In this document: in pieces, positions 8,342 to 15,792 of the stretch
Layout: each line of letters starts with the position of its first letter
Position numbering within the stretch: position 1 is the first letter of the stretch
DNA from: JBBQLG01 sp038327655
Lineage (GTDB): Bacteria > Bacteroidota > Bacteroidia > Cytophagales > Spirosomataceae
DNA length: 29,596 bases
Assembly (NCBI GenBank): GCA_038327655.1
Contig: JBBQLG010000074.1
Span: 1-29,596, forward strand
Direction of reading: 5' to 3'
Notes under the pieces: generated by a model
What the model was told of the DNA's origin: nothing
Seen by the model: the letters and a program-made list of their open reading frames with translations, nothing else
Database searches by the model: none
Translations under genes and position numbers: made by a program

Positions 8342-10027
8342 ATGAACCGTATATATATCAAATCATTTCGCGTCCTGAGCGTATTGGCCATCTTGCTCGT
8401 TGGTCAGTCCTGCAAGGACGTGCTGAAAGAGGAGGTAATCTCCAGCATCGGCAACGACTACATAAACACGCCGAAGGGCTTTGAAGATGCCAGCAAATCC
8501 GCCTACGCATCGCTGCGCAACTTTTACGGAACGGAGAATGGCCTGACGCTGAGCGAGTACGGTACGGATCTGTTCACGACCGGGGCCGACGGCAGCTACA
8601 AAGGGTTCCACTTTTACGACACCCAGTTGAACAGCTTTGTCGACTATTTGCAGATCACCTGGGAAGAATTGTACCGGGGTATCAACACCTGCAACGCCGT
8701 TATTGGCCGTGCGCCAACGGCAACCGGCATTACAGACGCTATTAAAAAGCAGCGGGTAGCCGAAATGAAGTTTCTGCGGGCGCAGTATTACTTTATTCTG
8801 GTGCAGCAGTGGGGCGGTGTCGATCTGCGGCTGACAGAAACCCTGGCACCAACCAAAGTAACCAGCCGGGCCACGGAAGCGGACATCTACAAGGCCATCA
8901 CCTCGGATTTGGAGTCGGCCCTGCCCGATTTGTCCGCGGTGAAAGCATCGGCGCAGGCGGCCACCGATTACGGGCGTGCCACCAAGTCGGCCGCCGAACA
9001 TCTGCTGGCACGCGTCTATTTGACCAAAGCGACATCGTCTGCCAAAGCAACCGACGATTACACCAAAGCCGCTACTTATGCGCAAAACGTGATCGCGAAC
9101 TACGGCTATAAATTACTGCCTGATTTTGCGAGTGTATTTACGCAGGGCTCCGGTGAGATTAACGATGAGGTGGTCTTTGCGATACAATACACATCGGACC
9201 CACTGACCAACGATGCCGGCAACTCGCTGCACCTGTACTTTGGTATGCAGTATGACGTGCAGGCCGGGATGGTTCGGGACATTGCCAATGACCGTCCGTT
9301 CAAGCGGCTGCGCCCAACGAAGTTTCTGACGGAAACCGTATTTCAGGAGCGCGTAAACGATTCCCGGTATAAAAAGACGTTCAAGGACACCTGGATCTCC
9401 AACAACCCCGGCACCTATAACACCGCCTTCGACAACTCGAAAGCCAAAGTGACCTTTAAAGGGGGCGATACGGCTATCTTTATTCCCGGTTATGAGATGA
9501 CCTTAGCCGAACGAGCAAAACGGCCGTATCAGGTACTGGTGCCGAGTGCGTACACGCCCGCCCTGTTTCCAACGCTGCAAAAATTCCTCGATCCCCTCCG
9601 GCCCGATAAGACCTATACCAACGGTAGCCGCGATTACTTAGCTTACCGCCTGGCCGAAACCTATCTGATCCTGGCCGAAGCGCAGTTTAAGGCAGGTAAA
9701 ACGACCGAAGCGGTGGCGGCTATCAACGTAGTGCGTCGCCGGGCGGCCAATCCCGGAAAAACAACCGCCATGGAGATTACCGCCGATGCCATGAACATGG
9801 AAATGATTTATCAGGAACGCGCCCGCGAATTAGCCGGTGAGCAAACGCGCTGGATGGACCTGAAACGGTGGGGCAATCTGGTGGAGCGGGTTAAATTATA
9901 CAACCCGGACGGGGCGGCCAATGTGAAGGAAACCAGTAATCTGCGCCCAATCCCGCAAACGCAGATCGACCGAACGACGAAAGCCGCCGATGGTACACCG
10001 GGTTTTGCGCAGAATCCCGGTTATTAA
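8342..10027 (+). CDS. SusD/RagB-family nutrient-binding outer membrane lipoprotein
   Basis: The product has 561 residues. The N-terminus is a lipoprotein signal whose Cys24 (LVGQSC) would be lipidated, placing the protein on the outer membrane facing out. The region around KKQRVAEMKFLRAQYYFILVQQWGGVDL carries the helical TPR-like SusD core. The C-terminal segment EMIYQERARELAGEQTRWMDLKRWG is the SusD/RagB family signature, and the end NLRPIPQTQID...PGFAQNPGY is typical. It forms the substrate-capturing lid of the SusC transporter encoded 48 bases upstream in the same operon. The bound glycan cannot be predicted from the sequence. An intrinsic terminator follows 11 bases after the stop codon, so susC and susD may form their own transcript. 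Confidence 0.95.
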   Translation: MNRIYIKSFRVLSVLAILLVGQSCKDVLKEEVISSIGNDYINTPKGFEDASKSAYASLRNFYGTENGLTLSEYGTDLFTTGADGSYKGFHFYDTQLNSFVDYLQITWEELYRGINTCNAVIGRAPTATGITDAIKKQRVAEMKFLRAQYYFILVQQWGGVDLRLTETLAPTKVTSRATEADIYKAITSDLESALPDLSAVKASAQAATDYGRATKSAAEHLLARVYLTKATSSAKATDDYTKAATYAQNVIANYGYKLLPDFASVFTQGSGEINDEVVFAIQYTSDPLTNDAGNSLHLYFGMQYDVQAGMVRDIANDRPFKRLRPTKFLTETVFQERVNDSRYKKTFKDTWISNNPGTYNTAFDNSKAKVTFKGGDTAIFIPGYEMTLAERAKRPYQVLVPSAYTPALFPTLQKFLDPLRPDKTYTNGSRDYLAYRLAETYLILAEAQFKAGKTTEAVAAINVVRRRAANPGKTTAMEITADAMNMEMIYQERARELAGEQTRWMDLKRWGNLVERVKLYNPDGAANVKETSNLRPIPQTQIDRTTKAADGTPGFAQNPGY

Positions 10028-10038
10028 TTAATGTCAGT

Positions 10039-10086
10039 AGAATCGTTTTCCGCAGTCCTTTGGTCGGCGAAAAACGATTCTTTTTC
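10039..10086 (+). terminator. Intrinsic terminator after susD
   Basis: The arms 10039-10053 (agaatcgttttccgc) and 10067-10081 (gcgaaaaacgattct) pair at 14 of 15 positions around a 13-base loop, and the 3' arm runs into a T-rich tract (ctttttctttc). It lies between susD and the first enzyme gene on the same strand, so it probably lowers read-through into the enzyme genes. Confidence 0.75.
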
Positions 10087-10104
10087 TTTCTTAGCTACAG
10101 AGGT

Positions 10105-11028
10105 ATGTACCAAAACGTAAACAGGCGTCAATTTCTTCAGCAAGCTGGTTTATCGGCCCTGGTAGTCGGCACCGGGGTTAATGGACTCATTAACCTTAGA
10201 AAGCCATCGGGCCTTCGGATTGCCTACTCGGCTATCACCTGGGGCGGCAATGATACGCAGGCCATTGCCGATATCTCCGGGCTGGGGTATAAGGGCATTC
10301 AACTCCGCGCGAATGCCTTCGGACCGTATAAAGCTAAACCGTCGGAACTCAAAGCCCTGCTCGACCAGCATCACCTGACGCTGGCGATGTTTTCGAGCGG
10401 TAACGTGGAAATCGACCCGGCCAAGGAGCAGAGCACGATTGATATGCACGTGGCCCACGCCAGTTTCGTGAAAGCGCTGGGTGGTTCGGCTATTCAACTC
10501 ACCAACTCAGCCCGTCCTAAAGACCGGATGCCGACGACCGACGAGTTGAAGCGATTAGCCACGGTGATGAACGAAATTGGCAAGCAAACCGCCGACCTGG
10601 GCGTTCAGGCGACCTACCACAATCACATGCACCAACTCGGCGAAACGCCTGAAGAAGTGGAGACGATTGTGCAGGCGATGAACCCAAAGTATGTGAAGCT
10701 GGAACTGGATATTGCCCACTACAAGCAGGGGGGCGGACAGCCTGAAAAGGCCGTAAAGCAATACAAAGACATCATTTATGCTTTGCACCTGAAAGATACC
10801 ATGTCGCCGTTACCGGATAAGCCCGGCGACCCCAAAGCCTATAAATTTGTGGAACTGGGCCGGGGAAATGTCGACGTACCCGCGGTTTTTAAGGCGTTGG
10901 ATGAGATCAAATTCAAAGGCTGGGGAATCATTGAACTCGATGGTGTACCCGAAACCGATAAAACGGCTTTGCAATGCGCCGAAATAAACAAAGCTTACAT
11001 CACCAAAACACTCAACTTCCCCATCTGA
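10105..11028 (+). CDS. Tat-exported sugar phosphate isomerase/epimerase-like TIM barrel (AP endonuclease 2 family)
   Basis: The product has 307 residues. The ATG at 10105 opens NRRQFLQQAGLSALVVGTGV, a twin-arginine signal (Arg7-Arg8) that suggests export of a folded, probably metal-loaded protein. The longer frame from the TTG at 10060 would start inside the preceding terminator and is rejected. The body is a xylose-isomerase-like TIM barrel: GYKGIQLRAN near 61-70, YHNHMHQLG at 171-179, LELDIAHYKQGGG at about 199-211, LHLKD near 228-232 and WGIIELDGVP near 273-282. The His and Asp residues at the strand ends are the usual metal ligands of this fold. Family members epimerise or isomerise sugars, or hydrate or dehydrate keto-sugars. 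Next to the DUF1080 and Gfo/Idh genes, a step on a 3-keto sugar or its glycal is the likeliest job (inference). The gene after it begins 40 bases downstream. Confidence 0.85.
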   Translation: MYQNVNRRQFLQQAGLSALVVGTGVNGLINLRKPSGLRIAYSAITWGGNDTQAIADISGLGYKGIQLRANAFGPYKAKPSELKALLDQHHLTLAMFSSGNVEIDPAKEQSTIDMHVAHASFVKALGGSAIQLTNSARPKDRMPTTDELKRLATVMNEIGKQTADLGVQATYHNHMHQLGETPEEVETIVQAMNPKYVKLELDIAHYKQGGGQPEKAVKQYKDIIYALHLKDTMSPLPDKPGDPKAYKFVELGRGNVDVPAVFKALDEIKFKGWGIIELDGVPETDKTALQCAEINKAYITKTLNFPI

Positions 11029-11068
11029 TCCGTCGTCTTTACGGAGGATACGACCCGGAAACGTAGTT

Positions 11069-11812
11069 ATGAAATACCTGCTTAGTCTTACTTTACTCGT
11101 GCTTACTCTGGTTGCTGCCGAAGCACCACAGGCCCCGAATACCTTGACTGCCGCTGAAAAACGCGACGGCTGGAAACTGCTGTTCGACGGTAAAACAACC
11201 AATGGCTGGCGCGGTGCCTACAAAGAATCGTTCCCCGAACACGGCTGGACGGTCGAGAATGGGTTGCTCACGATTCAAAAATCCAACGGCTCCGAGTCCC
11301 AGAGTTACGGCGACATCGTGACCAACGACGAATACGCGGATTTTGACCTGATGTTCGATTTCAAACTGGCCGAAGGAGCCAACAGTGGTGTGAAGTATTT
11401 TGTGGTCGAGAGCACACCCAAGCCCAAAGGTTCGGCGTTTGGGCTGGAGTTTCAGGTATTAGACGACGACAAGCACCCCGATGCCAAGCTGGGCCGCGAT
11501 GGTGACCGCACCGTCGGCTCGCTGTACGACCTGATACCGGCACAGAACAAAAAAGCCAATCCCATCGGCGAGTGGAATACGGGCCGGGTATTATCGAAGG
11601 GAAAACACGTCGAACACTGGCTGAACGGCAAAAAAGTAGTTGATTATGAGCGGGGCAGCGACGATTTTCGGAAATTAGTGGCCATGAGCAAATATGCCGC
11701 ACCGGCGTACAATGCCGATGGCCGGTTTGGCGAAGCACCCAAAGGTCATTTGCTGCTACAGGACCACGGCGAACAGGTTTCTTACCGGAATATTAAGGTG
11801 AAAACGCTGTGA
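11069..11812 (+). CDS. Exported DUF1080 (3-keto-disaccharide hydrolase type) protein
   Basis: The product has 247 residues. A Sec-type signal peptide covers about 1-18 (KYLLSLTLLVLTLVAAEA). The DUF1080 domain fills the rest: GWKLLFDGKTTNGWRG (34-49), the FDLMFDFKL strand, NSGVKYFV (about 105-112), EFQVLDDDKHPD, and the closing LLLQDHGEQVSYRNIKVK strand pair. The fold is a concanavalin-like beta sandwich. Members of this family are annotated as 3-keto-disaccharide hydrolases, and some are known to cleave 3-keto-glycosides by elimination. It is therefore the candidate bond-breaking enzyme of the locus, acting in the periplasm on glycosides first oxidised at C3 by the oxidoreductase gene that follows 70 bases downstream. 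Assignment to the family is firm; the substrate is unknown. Confidence 0.9.
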   Translation: MKYLLSLTLLVLTLVAAEAPQAPNTLTAAEKRDGWKLLFDGKTTNGWRGAYKESFPEHGWTVENGLLTIQKSNGSESQSYGDIVTNDEYADFDLMFDFKLAEGANSGVKYFVVESTPKPKGSAFGLEFQVLDDDKHPDAKLGRDGDRTVGSLYDLIPAQNKKANPIGEWNTGRVLSKGKHVEHWLNGKKVVDYERGSDDFRKLVAMSKYAAPAYNADGRFGEAPKGHLLLQDHGEQVSYRNIKVKTL

Positions 11813-11882
11813 GACAAGATTTTACCAATACAGATTATTTCATTTTTACGCTTTTATTCATCTAATAAACGACTCTACCTGA

Positions 11883-13208
11883 ATGGAAAACCGCAGAGAC
11901 TTTATTAAAAAAACGACACTGGCAGGCTTGGGCCTAACCTTCTCCGCCAGTAGTTATGCCCGTATCCTGGGCGCAAACGACCGCGTTCGGGTGGGTATCA
12001 TCGGTTTCTCCGACCGGTTCCGGGCGTCATTGGCCCCCGCGTTCATGGAACACGCTAAAGCCCAGAATTTTGCTTTTGTGGGCGTGTCCGATATATGGAG
12101 CCGTCGCCGTGACGAAGCCGAACAGTATTTGAAGGGGAAAGGCTGGAACGATGATTCGTTCTTCAAAGCCCGCAACAATGACGAACTCCTCGACCGGAAG
12201 GATGTAGACGCCGTAATCATCAGCACTGCCGATTTCCAGCACGCGCTCCATTGCGTAGCCGCCGTTGAGTCGGGCCGTGATGCCTATTGCGAAAAACCCT
12301 TCGCCGAATCGCTGGAAGATGCCCGTAAGGCCGTTAAAGCCGTTGAAAGTTCAAAGAAGATTGTACAGGTTGGTTCACAACGCCGGTCGGCTCCCAACTA
12401 TCATTCGGCCAATGACTTTATCAAATCGGGTAAGTTTGGTGATATCACCATGGTCGAAATGACCTGGAATGTCAATCAGCCCGGTCGCTGGCGTCGGCCC
12501 AAGTTAGTATCTGAAATCCGCAAGGAAGATACCGACTGGGACCGTTATCAACTGAACCGGCCGAAAACGGCCTGGGACCCGCGCAAGTACCTGGAGTTTC
12601 GGTTATTCTATCCCTATTCATCGGGTATTCCGGGGCAGTGGATGTCGCACCAGATTGATACCGTACACTGGTTCAGTGGTTTAGATCACCCCCGCTCGGT
12701 GGTGGCCAATGGTGGGGTGTATAGCTGGAAAGACGGTCGCGTCAATGCGGACACCTTCACAGCGGTATTTGATTACGGCCCGGACAATGACAAAACGAAG
12801 GGCTTTCAGGTACTGTATTCCTCCCGGATGAACAACGAAGCGGGTGGTGTAAAAGAATATTACTATTCGAACGGCGGCATGATTAACCTCGATACGAACA
12901 AGATTTCGCCCGATGGTGGTCTGGAAGCTAAGTACGCCAAAGAGATGAACATGCAGGCGAACCTGCTGCCTGCTATGTCGTTGGGCGAAGCTGCTAAAAT
13001 GGAAACCTCGGCCAACACTGGTGGCGACCCTATGACTTCGTTGCACATGCTGAACTGGATGAGTTGTGTACGCAGTCGTAAAGAGCCAAACGCACCTGCC
13101 CGCGTTGGGTTCAACCACTCCGTTGCCAATATTATGGCTACTACTGCGCTGCATACCGGCAAGCGCGTAACGTGGGACGCCGTAAAAGGTGATATGATCG
13201 TTACCTAA
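11883..13208 (+). CDS. Tat-exported Gfo/Idh/MocA-family oxidoreductase
   Basis: The product has 441 residues. Its N-terminus (Arg4-Arg5 in ENRRDFIKKTTLAGLGLTFS) is a twin-arginine signal, as expected for an enzyme exported with its nicotinamide cofactor already bound. The Rossmann half follows at VRVGIIGFSDRF (35-46). The usual GxGxxG is reduced to GFSDRF, losing two of the three glycines. VSDIW carries Asp70, which favours NAD over NADP. The EKP motif (137-139) with CEKPFAESLEDA is intact and supplies the conserved lysine. GIPGQWMSHQIDTVHW (about 248-263) is a typical C-terminal-domain catalytic segment with the expected Asp and His. The probable reaction is reversible oxidation of a pyranose hydroxyl, C3 in this context (inference). 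The gene sits between DUF1080 and PmoA-like genes on the same strand. Confidence 0.92.
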   Translation: MENRRDFIKKTTLAGLGLTFSASSYARILGANDRVRVGIIGFSDRFRASLAPAFMEHAKAQNFAFVGVSDIWSRRRDEAEQYLKGKGWNDDSFFKARNNDELLDRKDVDAVIISTADFQHALHCVAAVESGRDAYCEKPFAESLEDARKAVKAVESSKKIVQVGSQRRSAPNYHSANDFIKSGKFGDITMVEMTWNVNQPGRWRRPKLVSEIRKEDTDWDRYQLNRPKTAWDPRKYLEFRLFYPYSSGIPGQWMSHQIDTVHWFSGLDHPRSVVANGGVYSWKDGRVNADTFTAVFDYGPDNDKTKGFQVLYSSRMNNEAGGVKEYYYSNGGMINLDTNKISPDGGLEAKYAKEMNMQANLLPAMSLGEAAKMETSANTGGDPMTSLHMLNWMSCVRSRKEPNAPARVGFNHSVANIMATTALHTGKRVTWDAVKGDMIVT

Positions 13209-13236
13209 TCACTCGTTAATTATTCACCGAATAGTT

Positions 13237-13281
13237 GTCAGGCTCAGTAGCACGGGGAACCGGTTCGCTATTGGGCCTGAC
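13237..13281 (+). promoter_or_regulatory. Long RNA hairpin between oxidoreductase and PmoA-like genes
   Basis: The arms 13237-13251 (gtcaggctcagtagc) and 13267-13281 (gctattgggcctgac) pair over all 15 positions in + strand RNA if two G-U wobbles are allowed. The 15-base loop contains a perfect 10-bp palindrome, gaaccggttc (13257-13266). There is no T tract after it, so it is a poor terminator. It could stabilise or block processing of the upstream message, or act as an operator in DNA form. Confidence 0.5.
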
Positions 13282-13318
13282 TGCTGTTCATTCGTTTCAA
13301 CCCCGATAAAAACAGCGT

Positions 13319-14368
13319 ATGAATAAAGTACTGATTGTTCTGTTGGCCCTGGTAGCCACGGCGGCAATGGCTCAAACCGGAAAGCCGCGCATTGTCCTCA
13401 CGGCTAACGAAGCCCAGAAACGGGTAGACGTAACGGTGGACGGCCAACCCTTCACAGCTTATATTTATCCCGGTCCGGCCGTGTTGAAAAAAGCCGTACT
13501 GTACCCAATCCGTTCGGCGGGTGGCCATTTTATCACCCGGGGCTGGCCAATGGACCCGCGTCCCGGTGAGCGCGTCGACCACCCGCACCACGTCGGACTG
13601 TGGTTCAACTACGGCGATGTGAATGGCCACGACTTCTGGAACAACTCCAACGACATTGCGCCGGGAAACAAAGGGCCTTTCGGGACAATTGTCCACACCG
13701 GAATCAAATCCATGAAAAATGGCGACGATCAGGCCGATCTGGTCGTTACGGCCGATTGGCTCGACCAGAATAACCAGCCCATGCTCCGCGAAAAAACGAC
13801 GTATGTGTTTCGGGGCCGGGGTAACGCCCGCAGCATCGACCGCATCACCACACTCACGGCCGTTGGGCAGGATGCCGTTTTTAAAGATAACAAAGAGGGC
13901 TTGATTGGCTTGCGGCTGGCGCGGGAACTGGAACATCCGTCTACTAAAGCAGAAGTGTTTACCGATGCCAGTGGTGTTGCGACCAAAGTACCCGCGCTGA
14001 ACAACACCGGCGTGACGGGTCAGTATACGAGCAGCGAAGGCGTTGTTGGCGATGCGGTCTGGGGCACCCGTGGCAAGTGGGTGAACCTGGCGGGTACCGT
14101 CGAGGGCGAAGCCATGACCGTGACCCTTTTCGACCATCCGCAGAACGTGGGCTATCCGACGTATTGGCATGCGCGGGGGTACGGCCTGTTTGCCGCTAAT
14201 CCGCTGGCACCATCTATCTTCAGCAATGGAAAGGCACCGGCTATGGATTATACGTTACCGGCTGGTAAGTCTGTTACGTTTCGCTATCGGCTCGTGATTA
14301 CGTCCGGGCCGCTCGTAACTGGGCAGACCGCGCTTCAGGCCCGGCAGTTCGACTCCGAAAAACAGTAA
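13319..14368 (+). CDS. Exported PmoA/DUF6807-family protein
   Basis: The product has 349 residues. A Sec signal peptide ends at MAQ-TG near residue 18 (NKVLIVLLALVATAAMA). The mature protein carries the family landmarks: YIYPGPAVLKKAVLYPIRS, GGHFITRGWPMDP, then the His-rich HPHHVGLWFNYGDVNGHDFW (about 88-107), and GFAANP-like GYGLFAANPLAPSIF near the end. The family is named methane oxygenase PmoA in databases only through remote naming; there is no membrane or copper-monooxygenase architecture here. It is often found next to DUF1080 and Gfo/Idh genes in sugar loci, where its biochemical role is not settled. The histidines suggest a metal or sugar site, by inference. The gene ends just before a strong bidirectional terminator. 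Confidence 0.85.
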   Translation: MNKVLIVLLALVATAAMAQTGKPRIVLTANEAQKRVDVTVDGQPFTAYIYPGPAVLKKAVLYPIRSAGGHFITRGWPMDPRPGERVDHPHHVGLWFNYGDVNGHDFWNNSNDIAPGNKGPFGTIVHTGIKSMKNGDDQADLVVTADWLDQNNQPMLREKTTYVFRGRGNARSIDRITTLTAVGQDAVFKDNKEGLIGLRLARELEHPSTKAEVFTDASGVATKVPALNNTGVTGQYTSSEGVVGDAVWGTRGKWVNLAGTVEGEAMTVTLFDHPQNVGYPTYWHARGYGLFAANPLAPSIFSNGKAPAMDYTLPAGKSVTFRYRLVITSGPLVTGQTALQARQFDSEKQ

Positions 14369-14380
14369 ACACGACACACC

Positions 14381-14415
14381 AAAAGCCCGCTCTGAGTCGT
14401 TCAGAGCGGGCTTTT
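14381..14415. terminator. Strong bidirectional intrinsic terminator
   Basis: A perfect 15-bp stem (aaaagcccgctctga, 14381-14395, against 14401-14415) surrounds a 5-base loop gtcgt, with A and T tracts forming both stem ends. It closes the sugar locus on the + strand and the small unknown gene on the - strand. Confidence 0.93.
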
Positions 14416-14441
14416 GCATTTCAGCGCGATAGACAAACGGC

Positions 14442-14846
14442 TTAATTCATGTACATCAGGGCCGATTTGTACACTTTCGGGTTCATGGAACCCAGCCAGG
14501 TGCGCAGCGGATCGCTGCTAACTCGGGCCTGGTGTAACTCAATGTCAATCTGGCGAAGCAGGAAAAATAACTGGTGTATGTGTTGCCATTGGTAATGAAT
14601 GGTTCCGGCAACGGGGGAGTCTCGATGGTCGGTTTTCAGTTGCCGTGCTTCCTGCGTTAACTGGCGGAGACTATGGCGCAGGTGGTAACGCAGAATCATC
14701 AGGCGACTGGCCATCGGCAATTCGTTCGGGTACTGCTCCAACTGGGCGATTCCCCGACCCAGGAGCATGTTACGTTGCTGAAGCTGTTCGGAAGCAATCA
14801 GCCAGGCTTGTTCGGCTTTCAGTGATTCGTACGTCATAGTTGTCAT
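14442..14846 (-). CDS. Small helical protein of unknown function
   Basis: I do not recognise this 134-residue protein. It is rich in Leu, Gln, His and Arg, has no signal peptide or membrane segment, and reads as a mostly helical, four-helix-bundle-like sequence (EQAWLIASEQLQQRNMLL, SRLMILRYHLRHSLRQLTQE, QHIHQLFFLLRQIDIELHQ). A second possible start is Met4 (ATG ending at 14837). A -7 box of the Bacteroidetes type lies upstream on the same strand, and a terminator lies downstream, which supports a real transcription unit. It may be lineage specific. Confidence 0.6.
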   Translation of the reverse strand: MTTMTYESLKAEQAWLIASEQLQQRNMLLGRGIAQLEQYPNELPMASRLMILRYHLRHSLRQLTQEARQLKTDHRDSPVAGTIHYQWQHIHQLFFLLRQIDIELHQARVSSDPLRTWLGSMNPKVYKSALMYMN

Positions 14847-14866
14847 CAGTTACGGAAGTTAATAAC

Positions 14867-14874
14867 CAAAACTA
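14867..14874 (-). promoter_or_regulatory. -7 box (TAGTTTTG) of the small helical protein gene
   Basis: Read on the - strand this is TAGTTTTG, an exact TAnnTTTG match. It puts the transcription start about 14 bases from the first ATG. No clear -33 TTTG lies at the usual distance. Confidence 0.4.
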
Positions 14875-15084
14875 AACCATTCGCGTAAATAATAATAGGT
14901 TCGATTGGCTTAAACTTAAATTTTAATCTGCTTAGGAGGTAAATTTCCAAACATAATAGACTCTTTTCGGTTACGCAGGCTTCTCTGCATGAGGCAGCAT
15001 TACAGATGAGTACTGAATTTATAGGCTCATTCGTTCGTTACAAGGCCATGTGTTGTTCCGTTAACCTTCAGTCTTCCTCCGACT

Positions 15085-15777
15085 ATGAACCCCTTGTATA
15101 GAGCACTCATCGTTTGCACGAACCATACCGACTACCCCAGTAAGCCGCAGAAAACGGGGCTGTGGCTGAGCGAAGCCACGCACTTTTACGACGAAATATA
15201 CGACCGGAACATTGCCTACGACATTGCCAGTCCGGTGGGCGGGCCGGTGCCCATTGATCAGAAGAGCCTTGATTTGAAGGATGGCGTAAACGAGAAATGG
15301 TATAATGATCCTATTTTTCGGCAAAAGTTAGCCAACTCGCTGCGGTTGGATTCGATTGACCCGACCGATTATCAGATCATTTACTTCACCGGCGGACACG
15401 GCACCATGTGGGATTTTCCCGAAAATACGGTGCTGCAAACCCTGACGCGTGCCATCTACGAACGGGGCGGTATGGTAGCGGCTGTTTGCCACGGTGTAGG
15501 GGCATTGGTGAACCTGAAATTGTCCGACGGATCAACGTTTGTGGAGAACCGGCAGATTACGGGTTACTCCAACATGGAAGAAAAACTGATTCGCTTAGAC
15601 GAAGAGGTGCCGTTTTTGCTCGAAGACGCGCTCAGAAAGCAGAAGGCGTTGTATACTAAAGGATTAATCCCATTTATGCCCCACATCGAGGTCGATGAAC
15701 GGCTGGTAACGGGGCAAAATCCGCTTTCGGCGCGCAAAGTGGGCCGTAAAGTAGTCGAGGAAATGTTCGAAAAGTAA
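15085..15777 (+). CDS. DJ-1/PfpI-family protein (Hsp31/HchA-like glutamine amidotransferase fold)
   Basis: The product has 230 residues. The class I glutamine-amidotransferase-like fold is marked by GGHG (103-106, FTGGHGTMWDF) and the nucleophile elbow VCHG with Cys135 and His136. Glu30 in LWLSEATHFY is the acidic partner expected in the DJ-1 group. WDFPENTVLQTLT and KALYTKGLIPFMPHIEVDERLVTGQNPLS are typical of the bacterial YDR533C/Hsp31-like branch, proposed to act as glyoxalase III, deglycase or stress chaperone in the cytoplasm. Which activity applies cannot be read from sequence. No signal peptide is visible. The gene converges on rfbC with 15 bases between the stop codons and is not co-transcribed with any neighbour. 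Confidence 0.87.
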   Translation: MNPLYRALIVCTNHTDYPSKPQKTGLWLSEATHFYDEIYDRNIAYDIASPVGGPVPIDQKSLDLKDGVNEKWYNDPIFRQKLANSLRLDSIDPTDYQIIYFTGGHGTMWDFPENTVLQTLTRAIYERGGMVAAVCHGVGALVNLKLSDGSTFVENRQITGYSNMEEKLIRLDEEVPFLLEDALRKQKALYTKGLIPFMPHIEVDERLVTGQNPLSARKVGRKVVEEMFEK

Positions 15778-15792
15778 AGGCCGTTATGGGTG

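Noticed and set aside
13268..14170. 300-codon open frame on the - strand across the PmoA-like gene
   Set aside because: The + strand encodes a signal peptide and conserved family motifs over the same bases; the - strand product looks like an out-of-frame shadow.
13319..14368. Methane monooxygenase subunit, from the PmoA name
   Set aside because: The protein is soluble with a Sec signal and lacks membrane helices and copper-site architecture; the name reflects a database label for this family only.
14847..15084. tRNA or small RNA gene in the 238-base gap
   Set aside because: No cloverleaf, tRNA consensus box or strong hairpin with a T tract was found; only the -7 box of the neighbouring gene is supported.
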